Shown here one piece after another: positions 8,267 to 14,518 of a stretch of DNA of 20,372 nt. A program made the position numbers and the translations under genes. Position 1 is the first letter of the stretch. The number at the start of each line of letters is the position of its first letter. Where the stretch lies: positions 1-20,372 of the forward strand of contig JAEDOC010000021.1 in the NCBI GenBank assembly GCA_016302185.1. Reading direction: 5' to 3'. This DNA comes from Clostridium sp. GTDB lineage: Bacteria > Bacillota > Clostridia > Lachnospirales > Lachnospiraceae. The notes beneath the pieces were generated by a model that made no database searches, was not told the origin of the DNA, and saw only the letters and a program-made list of their open reading frames with translations.

Positions 8267-9391
8267 TTGGAAGGTGCCAAACGCTGTCTTCGGATGATTT
8301 TGAATATTGTGATTCCTCTGGTGGGGATCGGACTGGTTTTCTTTCTGCTCCCCCGCCTGCTGGGATTTTTTATGCCCTTTGTGGTTGGATGGATCATCGC
8401 CATGATTGCCAATCCTTTGGTAAAATATCTGGAGAGCCATTTAAAGCTGGTCCGCCGTCATGGTTCCATTCTGATCATTGTGCTGGTTCTGGGACTGGTG
8501 ATCGGTTTAATCTATCTGGCGATTCTTTTCCTGTATCGGGAGCTCTCCGGCTTTGCGGCGGATGCCCCGGCTATCTATGAGAGCGTGAGGGGAGAGATTG
8601 AAGGTGCACTGGCCAACGGCAGGCAGCTTCTGGAATTCCTGCCGGTGGGATTAAGAGAACCGATTCTGGAATTTTCTGAAAATCTGGGCGGAATTCTGGG
8701 AAAGTTGTTTTCTCAGGCGGCACTTCCGACGGTGGAAATTGCGGGCAATGTGGCCCGTTCTTTGCCCAGTATTCTGGTCAATGCTGTGGTTCTGATTGTA
8801 TCTTCCTATCTGTTTCTGGCGGATCATGACCGGCTGGCCCATTGGCTGAAAGCACACATGCCGCAGAGCTTTCAAAAATATCTGGAGTATTTGAAACGGG
8901 ATGTAAAGGGCGTGATTGGCGGCTATTTTCTGGCACAGTTTCGGATCATGTTTGTGGTGGCCCTGATCCTGTTCTTTGGCTTTCTGGTACTGCAGGTGCG
9001 TTATGGCTTCCTGCTGGCTCTGCTGATTGCCCTTCTGGATTTTCTTCCGGTGTTCGGGACAGGAACAGTACTGTTTCCATGGGCAGTTCTGAAGCTGTTT
9101 GGCGGAGAACTGGCTTACGCGGCGGCTCTGATTCTGATTTATATCACCACACAGGTGGTACGTCAGATCATTCAACCGAAGATCGTGGGAGATTCCATGG
9201 GACTGCCGCCGCTTTTGACGCTGTTTCTTCTTTATCTTGGTTTTAAGGTCAGAGGAATTGCGGGAATGATTCTGGCGGTCCCCATTGGACTCATCTTTAT
9301 CAATTTCTATAAATACGGGGCATTTGATTCTCTGATCGAGAATACCCGTCTTCTGGTGCGGGAACTCAATGACTTTCGAAAAAATAATTGA
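8267..9391 (+). CDS. ytvI: AI-2E/YtvI-family membrane protein
   Basis: This 374-residue polytopic protein belongs to the AI-2E transporter superfamily. It has an N-terminal pair of membrane helices (about 11-48), another near 62-88, a long soluble region, then a cluster of helices with the family motifs LLDFLPVFGTGTVLFPWA and IIQPKIVGDSMGLPPLLTLF. Length and the GTGTVLFPWA stretch fit the sporulation protein YtvI better than the quorum-signal exporters; that subfamily call is inference. I chose the TTG start at 8267 because AAAAGAGGTG ends 6 bases before it, whereas the first in-frame ATG (8294) has no ribosome site. The stop codon TGA lies inside the -35 box of the next promoter. Confidence 0.85.
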   Translation: MEGAKRCLRMILNIVIPLVGIGLVFFLLPRLLGFFMPFVVGWIIAMIANPLVKYLESHLKLVRRHGSILIIVLVLGLVIGLIYLAILFLYRELSGFAADAPAIYESVRGEIEGALANGRQLLEFLPVGLREPILEFSENLGGILGKLFSQAALPTVEIAGNVARSLPSILVNAVVLIVSSYLFLADHDRLAHWLKAHMPQSFQKYLEYLKRDVKGVIGGYFLAQFRIMFVVALILFFGFLVLQVRYGFLLALLIALLDFLPVFGTGTVLFPWAVLKLFGGELAYAAALILIYITTQVVRQIIQPKIVGDSMGLPPLLTLFLLYLGFKVRGIAGMILAVPIGLIFINFYKYGAFDSLIENTRLLVRELNDFRKNN

Positions 9392-9416
9392 CACAGAAAT
9401 AACGAGCTGATATAGT
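9388..9416 (+). promoter_or_regulatory. Strong housekeeping promoter before the glutamine-synthetase-like gene
   Basis: A perfect -35 TTGACA (9388-9393), a 17-bp spacer and TATAGT (9411-9416, one mismatch) form a near-consensus sigma-A promoter. The -35 box overlaps the stop codon of the upstream gene. Transcription should begin near 9423, only a few bases before the terminator hairpin at 9429. Confidence 0.85.
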
Positions 9417-9428
9417 GTTAAACAAGGC

Positions 9429-9466
9429 AAGGGGGCTGACAACTACGGGAGCAGTCCCCTTTTTTT
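9429..9466 (+). terminator. Intrinsic terminator in the leader of the GS-like gene (possible attenuator)
   Basis: A 10-bp stem (9429-9438 with 9452-9461, one G-U pair) with a 13-base loop runs into a T tract (9460-9466). It may end read-through from ytvI. Because a strong promoter lies directly upstream, it would also stop that promoter's own transcripts after about 40 bases unless something prevents termination. The gene after the next one encodes an ANTAR protein, a family that works by antitermination. I cannot identify the twin hexaloop hairpins that ANTAR proteins are known to bind. Confidence 0.82.
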
Positions 9467-9485
9467 AACAAGAGGAGAAACGAGA

Positions 9486-10793
9486 ATGGATAGTGAGAAA
9501 AAGAAAGAGATTTTTTTCGATGAAACCGTGGATTTAGTGAAGCTGCAGTTTACGGATCTGTTCGGCCAGTGCAAGATGGTGGAGATGACCCGGAATCAGG
9601 CAGAAAAAGTGCTGAAGGATGGATATGCGGTCAATCGTTTTGCCCTGGGAGGGTTAAAAAAGGAAGGGGGAAGCACCTTCCCGATTCCTGAATTTCTGAA
9701 AGACTGTGGGGAAGGAATTGAGCTTTATTTGAAGCCGGAGATGGATACCTTCCGGGTTCTTCCGTGGGAATCCGGTCAGGAGACGGTGGGCCGTGTCATC
9801 TGCGCTGCCTGTAATCCAGACGGAACTCCTTCCTGGGCGGATCCCAGAAATGCATTGAAGGAAACGATGAAAAAGGCGGAGCAGATGGGCCTGGAGGTTT
9901 CCTTTGATTTTCAGTGCGAATTCTATCTTTTCCATACCGACGATGAAGGCCGTCCCACCACAGTAACTCATGAGGTGGCAGGCTATTATGACGCGGGTCC
10001 CATTGATCTGGCGGGAAGCGTGCGCCGCGATATGATTCTGAGCCTGGAAGAGGCGGGATTGGAAGTGGAGAGTACCCACCATGGCCTGACCCCGGGACAG
10101 CACAGCTTTTTGATTTCGGCACAGCGAGGAATCGAAGCGGGTGATTATCTGCAGACCTTTAAATCTGCAGTGAAGCGGATTGCCAAAAGTCATGGGCTTC
10201 ATGCTACCTTTATGCCGAAGCCTAATATGAGCGGAGACGGTTCCGGCCTTCATGTGGGAGTCTTTATCCGTAATGCGGAGGGAAAGACGGAGAAAGCAAC
10301 TGCGGAACAGTTCCGTGCCGGTGTGTTAAAGCATCTTCGTGACATGATGATTTTTACCAATCCGATGGTGAATTCCTATAAACGTCTGGCTGCGGAACGG
10401 GTCAATGTGTTCCAGCCGGAATTCCCGGCCACAGTATGGGAGAAAGGAAATGACAAGGCAGTTCATCTGGTAGAGGATCAGGAAGGAAACTGTGCGGTTC
10501 AGGTAATGTTCCCGGATCCGGCGGCCAATCCGTATCTTGCCCTCGCCGCGATCTTAAATGCAGGTCTGGAGGGAATACGCAATCACTATTCCTCGGAAGA
10601 GTGCGGAGAGAAGCTGCATTTTCCGGAGACACTGGGCGTACTTATTAAAGAGCTGAGAACAAATCAGTTTGCTCTGGATACCTTTGGCGAGAAGCTGTGC
10701 CGGATGTACGGGGAAGGAAAGAAGGAAGAATGGGATCGGTTCTGTTCCTATGTGACGGACTGGGAAATCAAAGAGTATCTCTATCGCTGCTGA
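9486..10793 (+). CDS. Glutamine synthetase-like protein with degenerate active site
   Basis: The 435-residue protein aligns by eye with type I glutamine synthetase from end to end: LQFTDLFG near 20-27, NPDGTPSWADPRN at 110-122, YYDAGPIDL at 167-175, NSYKRL at 296-301 and FPDPAANPYLA at 342-352. Key residues are changed. In the PEPEFF metal motif the first Glu is Gln143 (FQCEFY), with Glu145 kept. The HHE Glu is Gly200 and the GQ(N/H)E Glu is Ser207. The catalytic flap Glu after NSYKRLVPGY is lost. The Glu of IEVRFPDP is Gln339 and the Arg is Met341. The N-terminal DGSS loop is missing. His256 and Arg300 remain. It therefore probably does not make glutamine; a regulatory or sensing role, or a changed ligase chemistry, is inference. 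The frame is intact, with AGAGGAGA 7 bases before the ATG. Confidence 0.85.
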   Translation: MDSEKKKEIFFDETVDLVKLQFTDLFGQCKMVEMTRNQAEKVLKDGYAVNRFALGGLKKEGGSTFPIPEFLKDCGEGIELYLKPEMDTFRVLPWESGQETVGRVICAACNPDGTPSWADPRNALKETMKKAEQMGLEVSFDFQCEFYLFHTDDEGRPTTVTHEVAGYYDAGPIDLAGSVRRDMILSLEEAGLEVESTHHGLTPGQHSFLISAQRGIEAGDYLQTFKSAVKRIAKSHGLHATFMPKPNMSGDGSGLHVGVFIRNAEGKTEKATAEQFRAGVLKHLRDMMIFTNPMVNSYKRLAAERVNVFQPEFPATVWEKGNDKAVHLVEDQEGNCAVQVMFPDPAANPYLALAAILNAGLEGIRNHYSSEECGEKLHFPETLGVLIKELRTNQFALDTFGEKLCRMYGEGKKEEWDRFCSYVTDWEIKEYLYRC

Positions 10794-10859
10794 CCGTAAG
10801 AAATGAGGCAACAATGCGACCAGCGGACAGATGTGAAAACAGCAGCGAGGTGAGACTCT

Positions 10860-11405
10860 GTGGTAAATATTATCGTGGTGTTTTCCAAACCGGAAGATGG
10901 ACGGAATATTAAAAATATACTGATGAAAAACGGAGTGCCGGTTACTGTGTCCTGCACTTCGGGCGCTCAGGTTCTGGCCCATGCGGATGATTTGAGAAGC
11001 GGAATTGTGGTAAGCGGGTTCCGGTACGGCGATATGACCTGCCGCCAGCTGCGGACGGAGCTGCCTCCGGAGTTCGATGTCATTCTGATTGCCTCGCCCA
11101 GTAAATGGAGCGGTGAGGAGATGGGAGAGATCCTATGTCTTCCTGCGCCTTTCAGGATGGGAGAACTGGTTGCGGCGGTGCGCCGTCTGGAAAAACTCCA
11201 GACCGAGCGGAGGCGCAGGAAACGCAGGCAGCCGGTGAAGCGGGGAGAAGAGGAGCAGAAGCTTCTGGAACAGGCCAAGGAGCTTTTGATGCGCCGCAAT
11301 GGCATGACAGAGCCGGAGGCACATAAATACTTACAGAAATGCAGCATGGACAGCGGAACCGGGCTTCTGGAAGCGGCCCAGATGGTTCTGGAACTGTACC
11401 AATAA
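10860..11405 (+). CDS. ANTAR-domain RNA-binding regulator with pseudo-receiver domain (NitR-like)
   Basis: This 181-residue protein has an N-terminal receiver-like domain (about 1-110), a basic linker (RRRRKRR near 117-123) and a C-terminal ANTAR domain (about 128-180: EQAKELLMRRNGMTEPEAHKY and on). ANTAR proteins bind paired hairpins in leader RNA and prevent termination. The receiver looks unphosphorylatable: the phosphoacceptor place is Gly53 (VVSGFRYGDM) and the usual acidic pair after beta-1 is Phe-Ser (8-9). The GTG start is supported by AGGTGAG ending 5 bases upstream. It lies 66 bases after the GS-like gene, with no terminator between. In some clostridia an ANTAR protein (NitR) beside a glutamine synthetase controls nitrogen genes by antitermination; the same type of role is inferred here. 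Confidence 0.87.
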   Translation: MVNIIVVFSKPEDGRNIKNILMKNGVPVTVSCTSGAQVLAHADDLRSGIVVSGFRYGDMTCRQLRTELPPEFDVILIASPSKWSGEEMGEILCLPAPFRMGELVAAVRRLEKLQTERRRRKRRQPVKRGEEEQKLLEQAKELLMRRNGMTEPEAHKYLQKCSMDSGTGLLEAAQMVLELYQ

Positions 11406-11457
11406 GAAGTTTCCGGTGGGGATGCCGGAAGAAAGAACAGCAGATGGAGGAAACGAG

Positions 11458-12267
11458 ATGAAATTTACAAAGATGCAGGGACTGGGCAATGATTATGTCT
11501 ATGTGAACTGTTTTGAGGAATCGGTGGAGCATCCGGAGGCAGTGGCGGTAGCAGTCAGCGATCGCCATTTCGGAATCGGTTCTGACGGACTGATTCTGAT
11601 TAAACCGTCTGAGGTGGCGGACTGCCAGATGGATATGTATAATCTGGACGGATCCCGGGGTGCCATGTGCGGCAACGGAATCCGTTGCGTAGGTAAATAT
11701 GCCTACGATCACGGGATTGTGGATAAGACGAAGATTTCCGTGGAGACTCCGTCCGGAATCAAATACCTGGATATGAAGGAAGAAAACGGCAGAGTAACAG
11801 CGGTGACTGTGGATATGGGACAGTCGGTGGTAACCTCGGAGCTTCCGGAAAAGATCTCAGTTGACGGAAAAGAATACGAATTTACCGGCATTTCCATGGG
11901 TAATCCCCATGCTGTTTTATTCGTGGATGAGGTGGCGGATCTGGAACTGGAAAAGCTCGGACCCAAATTTGAAAATCACGAGCGTTTCCCGGATCGGACC
12001 AATACGGAATTTGTCAAGGTTCTGGATCGAACTCACGTGAAGATGCGTGTCTGGGAGCGGGGTTCCGGAGAAACCATGGCCTGCGGAACCGGCGCCTGCG
12101 CAGTGGCGGTGGCGTCCATTCTGGCCGGATACGTGGAAAATACGGTGGAAGTACAGCTTCTGGGCGGTCCGCTTCAGATCACCTGGGATCGGGAAAACGA
12201 TCGTGTATACATGACCGGACCGGCGGTGGAAGTGTTCAGCGGAGAATATGATATTTCCGGATTATAA
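11458..12267 (+). CDS. dapF: Diaminopimelate epimerase
   Basis: DapF interconverts LL- and meso-diaminopimelate, the last steps towards peptidoglycan cross-link precursors and lysine. The 269-residue protein starts MKFTKMQGLGNDYVY, a typical DapF N terminus. It has both catalytic Cys: Cys71 in GAMCGNGIRC and Cys209 in TMACGTGACA. Substrate-binding motifs FGIGSDGLI, MGNPHAV and ERGSGET are also present. The open frame reaches 11416, but the ATG at 11458 has GGAGG 7 bases upstream and gives the family N terminus. It lies 52 bases after the ANTAR gene and before the amidase gene, so two peptidoglycan-related genes are neighbours. Confidence 0.95.
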   Translation: MKFTKMQGLGNDYVYVNCFEESVEHPEAVAVAVSDRHFGIGSDGLILIKPSEVADCQMDMYNLDGSRGAMCGNGIRCVGKYAYDHGIVDKTKISVETPSGIKYLDMKEENGRVTAVTVDMGQSVVTSELPEKISVDGKEYEFTGISMGNPHAVLFVDEVADLELEKLGPKFENHERFPDRTNTEFVKVLDRTHVKMRVWERGSGETMACGTGACAVAVASILAGYVENTVEVQLLGGPLQITWDRENDRVYMTGPAVEVFSGEYDISGL

Positions 12268-12272
12268 GAGCA

Positions 12273-12299
12273 ACTTTTGGGCTCCTCTCACATACTGTA
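12273..12299 (+). promoter_or_regulatory. Candidate sigma-K-type promoter for the amidase gene
   Basis: AC at 12273-12274, a 16-base spacer and CATACTGTA at 12291-12299 match the sigma-K consensus AC-N16-CATANNNTA. Transcription would start near 12305-12308, inside the loop of the hairpin described next. In Bacillus subtilis the related amidase gene cwlC is transcribed by sigma-K. The match is short, so chance cannot be excluded. Confidence 0.6.
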
Positions 12300-12330
12300 G
12301 TAGTACAACGGTAGGTGAGAGGAGTATTTC
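12282..12330 (+). promoter_or_regulatory. Hairpin hiding the amidase ribosome site
   Basis: A perfect 10-bp stem pairs CTCCTCTCAC (12282-12291) with GTGAGAGGAG (12315-12324) around a 23-base loop, which itself can form TGTA/TACA. The right arm contains the amidase Shine-Dalgarno (GAGAGGAG at 12317-12324). A pyrimidine-rich stretch follows (TATTTCTTTT), so it may also be a weak terminator for dapF transcripts. In RNA coming from dapF the ribosome site would be closed. Confidence 0.75.
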
Positions 12331-12332
12331 TT

Positions 12333-13127
12333 TTGGACGAGAAAACAAGAGTTATGATAGATGCCGGCCATGGCGGCGAAACCGATCCGGGTGCCGTATT
12401 CGAAGGAAGACAGGAGAAGGACGATAATCTGCGTCTGGCGCTGGCGGTGGGCTCCATTCTGGAGAAGAACGGGGTGGATGTGGTGTACAGCCGTGTAAAT
12501 GATGTGTACAACACGCCCTATGAGAAGGCAGAGATGGCCAACCGCGCGGGGGTGGATTACTTTGTCTCCCTGCACCGGAACGCAGCCAGTGAGCCGGGAA
12601 CCGGAAGCGGAACCATGACGCTGATTTATGAAGGCGGAGGTACCGCGCAGGAGCTGGCGGAATCCATCAACCGGGAGCTGGCCCGCACCGGTTTTGCGAA
12701 TCTGGGAACTTTTGAACGGCCGGATCTGGTGGTTCTGCGGAAAACAAAGATGCCGGCGGTGCTGGTGGAAACCGGTTTTCTCGACAATCCCGGGGATAAT
12801 AAACGATTCGATCAGCAATTTCCGGAAATCGCCGCGGCCATCGCCACCGGAATTCTGGATTTCATTGCCGCACAGAAGGAAAAAGAAGCAGAAAAAGAAA
12901 ATTATTATATGATTCAGACCGGTGTTTATCGCGTCCGTTCCCTGGCAGAGCAGCAGCTGCAGAGCTTAAAAAATCAGGGCTATCCGGCTTTCCTGGTCTA
13001 TGACGGCATGTATTATAAAGTAAGAGTCGGTGCCTTCAAGAATCTGGACAACGCGGTCCGGATGGAGCAGTCGCTGCGGAAGAACGGGTATAATACGGTG
13101 CTGGTGTATGAGCAGGAAGTAAAATAA
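12333..13127 (+). CDS. cwlC: N-acetylmuramoyl-L-alanine amidase with SPOR domain (CwlC-like)
   Basis: The 264-residue enzyme should cut the bond between MurNAc and L-alanine in peptidoglycan. The Amidase_3 domain (about 5-170) has all zinc/catalytic residues: His13 (DAGHGG), Glu28 (GRQEKD), His81 (SLHRNA) and Glu146 (VETGFL). The C-terminal part (about 190-264) reads as a SPOR domain, which binds denuded glycan. There is no signal peptide, as in the Bacillus mother-cell lysis enzyme CwlC, which has the same domain order and length. I chose TTG at 12333 because GAGAGGAG lies 8 bases upstream; GTG at 12315 lies inside that ribosome site. The symbol is given by similarity of layout. A sigma-K-like promoter and a closing hairpin precede it. 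Confidence 0.9.
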   Translation: MDEKTRVMIDAGHGGETDPGAVFEGRQEKDDNLRLALAVGSILEKNGVDVVYSRVNDVYNTPYEKAEMANRAGVDYFVSLHRNAASEPGTGSGTMTLIYEGGGTAQELAESINRELARTGFANLGTFERPDLVVLRKTKMPAVLVETGFLDNPGDNKRFDQQFPEIAAAIATGILDFIAAQKEKEAEKENYYMIQTGVYRVRSLAEQQLQSLKNQGYPAFLVYDGMYYKVRVGAFKNLDNAVRMEQSLRKNGYNTVLVYEQEVK

Positions 13128-13143
13128 AATCGCGGACGCAGAC

Positions 13144-13175
13144 GCGGGGAAGGAGCGGACCCGCTCCTTCCCCGC
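13144..13175. terminator. Strong symmetric hairpin between convergent genes
   Basis: A perfect 14-bp GC-rich stem (13144-13157 with 13162-13175) closes on a GACC loop. It lies between the ends of the amidase gene (plus) and the PAP2-like gene (minus). The plus strand has no U tract after it; on the minus strand an AT-rich stretch follows about 13 bases away. It probably marks the 3' ends of both transcripts. Confidence 0.65.
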
Positions 13176-13215
13176 TGTGTTCCGGATAAATACAGAAGAT
13201 ATCATCATATGATAT

Positions 13216-13857
13216 TTAATAGGCCGTTCTTCTCTCGCTCTGCGTGCTTCCCGCGTAGGCCAGCGGATAGAATGCGATTGCCATCAGTGCGGCACCGGCC
13301 ACATCGATGACGGAATGCTGTTTTAGGAATACGGTGGACAGGCAGATGGAGACTGCCAGAAGCAGAGAACCATAGCGAATCCAGGGATTCTTGCGCAGTG
13401 TCTCGTTTTTCCGGATGGCGGTGTGGACACAGATGGAATTATAAACATGGATGCTTGGGAACACATTGGTGCAGGTGTCCGTCTGTCGAATCCATGCGAC
13501 CAGCCAGGAGCAGAGATTTTTCTGCGGGTCCACGGCGGCCCGGAGGTCGGTTCCGTTAGGGTAGATCGTACAGATCAGAAGGAACAGGGTCATTCCGGTA
13601 AACAAAAAAATGCACAGCCGGTAGAATTCTTCTTTATTGGCGAAAAAGAAGTAGAGCACAGCGGCGGCGATATAAACAAACCAGAGCAGGTAGGGGATGA
13701 TAAAGTATTCGTTGAAGGGAATCATATCATCAAGTTCGGAATGCATGATGTTGTAGTGTCTTGTAACCGTTTTTTCCAGGTGGACAAACCATGGAAGGTA
13801 TAGCAGGAAGTAGCTGAAGATCCATGCATGCCCATATTTTTTTATCAGATTCTTCAT
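13216..13857 (-). CDS. PAP2-superfamily membrane phosphatase/phosphotransferase
   Basis: This 213-residue polytopic membrane protein has about six hydrophobic segments. It carries two of the PAP2 motifs: FPSIH (residues 133-137, catalytic-type His137) and a later STVFLKQHSVIDVAGA, with His181 and Asp185 in the normal H-x3-D spacing. The first PAP2 motif (K-x6-RP) is not evident and the Arg of the third motif is replaced. This resembles the PAP2_3 / inositol-phosphorylceramide-synthase-like branch rather than classic phosphatidate phosphatases. The substrate is unknown; a lipid phosphate is likely. I chose ATG at 13857 over TTG at 13863 because AAGAGG lies about 10 bases upstream of the ATG and only 4 from the TTG. 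It is monocistronic and convergent with the amidase. Confidence 0.8.
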   Translation of the reverse strand: MKNLIKKYGHAWIFSYFLLYLPWFVHLEKTVTRHYNIMHSELDDMIPFNEYFIIPYLLWFVYIAAAVLYFFFANKEEFYRLCIFLFTGMTLFLLICTIYPNGTDLRAAVDPQKNLCSWLVAWIRQTDTCTNVFPSIHVYNSICVHTAIRKNETLRKNPWIRYGSLLLAVSICLSTVFLKQHSVIDVAGAALMAIAFYPLAYAGSTQSERRTAY

Positions 13858-13922
13858 AATCAATAAGCCTCTTTATGTCAGAAAAAGTTTTACATAAAAT
13901 TAACATTCTGAAACATTGACTG

Positions 13923-13951
13923 ATTATAGCACTTTGGTGTAGGGACTTCAA
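13923..13951 (-). promoter_or_regulatory. Promoter of the PAP2-like gene
   Basis: On the minus strand TTGAAG (13946-13951), a 17-bp spacer and a perfect TATAAT (13923-13928) form a good sigma-A promoter. It would give a leader of about 60 bases before the ATG at 13857. Confidence 0.72.
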
Positions 13952-14100
13952 GGGGGTTATGAAAAGGTTAATAAAGTTAATAAATACGAAATAAATATGG
14001 ACAGCACTATCGTTTTGCTATTTCAAAGCAGATCAACGACTCTGAAAGGAGCATATCGTGTATTTGGATTTTTTTAAAAGTGTAAACAGGTTTTTTTGCA
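13952..14100. other. AT-rich intergenic stretch with one possible tiny ORF
   Basis: No gene is evident here. On the plus strand AAAGGAG (14045-14051) precedes a GTG at 14058 that opens a 21-residue frame ending at 14123, rich in Phe and Lys. That frame runs into the tRNA terminator and no clear promoter precedes it, so it is not called as a gene. Confidence 0.4.
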
Positions 14101-14140
14101 AGAAAAAACTCAGAAACGCTTGAAAATCAAGGCTTCTGAG
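14101..14140 (-). terminator. Terminator of the tRNA-Val/tRNA-Met transcript
   Basis: On the minus strand CTCAGAA (14134-14140) pairs with TTCTGAG (14109-14115). An inner stem (CTTGA/TCAAG) extends it, and a T-rich tract follows (14101-14108 complement). It lies 12 bases after the end of tRNA-Met. Confidence 0.82.
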
Positions 14141-14152
14141 CTGTTTTTGAAG

Positions 14153-14226
14153 TAGCGGAAGGGAGATTCGAACTCTCGACACCACGGGTATGAACCGTGT
14201 GCTCTAGCCAACTGAGCTATTCCGCC
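14153..14226 (-). tRNA. tRNA-Met (CAT), elongator type
   Basis: A 74-base cloverleaf with acceptor stem GGCGGAA/TTCCGCT (G1-U72 wobble), D-stem GCTC/GAGC, and anticodon stem CACGG/CCGTG around loop TTCATAC, so the anticodon is CAT. The stem lacks the three G-C pairs of an initiator, and the loop differs from the CTCATAA typical of tRNA-Ile2, so elongator Met is most likely. The T-stem GAGAG/CTCCC contains an A50-C64 mismatch. CCA is not encoded. Confidence 0.92.
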
Positions 14227-14281
14227 ATATTTGATTGATTTGTAAAAATCCTTTCAAACGCATTCGTTTTTACAAAGGAAG

Positions 14282-14354
14282 TGGGACCTACAGGGCTCGA
14301 ACCTGTGACCCTCTGCTTGTAAGGCAGATGCTCTCCCAGCTGAGCTAAGACCCC
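14282..14354 (-). tRNA. tRNA-Val (TAC)
   Basis: A 73-base cloverleaf with acceptor GGGGTCT/AGGTCCC, D-stem GCTC/GAGC, anticodon stem TCTGC/GCAGA with loop CTTACAA (anticodon TAC), and T-arm ACAGG-TTCGAGC-CCTGT. It is upstream of tRNA-Met on the same strand, with a shared promoter and terminator. CCA is not encoded. Confidence 0.95.
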
Positions 14355-14389
14355 ATTCGATGTTGTCGCTCTCTCGCGACTGCTTTGTA

Positions 14390-14418
14390 AGTATAATATA
14401 TATTGTTTTAATTGTCAA
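14390..14418 (-). promoter_or_regulatory. Promoter of the tRNA-Val/tRNA-Met unit
   Basis: On the minus strand a perfect TTGACA (14413-14418), a 17-bp spacer and TATACT (14390-14395) precede tRNA-Val by about 35 bases. A small inverted repeat (TCGC/GCGA with the CTCTC between, 14366-14379) lies between promoter and tRNA. Confidence 0.85.
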
Positions 14419-14450
14419 CACTTTTTTGAAAATATTTTATAGAAATTTTC

Positions 14451-14479
14451 TTATCATTTAGAATGAAGTATGATATACT
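14451..14479 (+). promoter_or_regulatory. Promoter of the lipid kinase/ispF-cysS operon
   Basis: TTATCA (14451-14456), 17 bp, then TATACT (14474-14479) with an upstream TG (14471-14472) form an extended -10 promoter. It is divergent from the tRNA promoter. Confidence 0.72.
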
Positions 14480-14518
14480 AAAACCAGCTTTGAATGAAAC
14501 GGACCGACGGAGGCTGTG

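Noticed and set aside
9486..10793. Annotation as an ordinary glutamate-ammonia ligase (glnA)
   Set aside because: Most metal-binding Glu residues are replaced, so the activity cannot be assumed.
11416..11457. Upstream start for dapF
   Set aside because: The extra 14 residues are unlike the family and the ATG at 11458 has a well-placed ribosome site.
14045..14123. 21-residue frame with a ribosome site, possible type I toxin or leader peptide
   Set aside because: GTG start, no clear promoter, no hydrophobic segment, and it runs into the tRNA terminator.
14153..14226. Initiator tRNA-Met or tRNA-Ile2
   Set aside because: The anticodon stem lacks the three G-C pairs of initiators and the loop is TTCATAC, as in elongator tRNA-Met.
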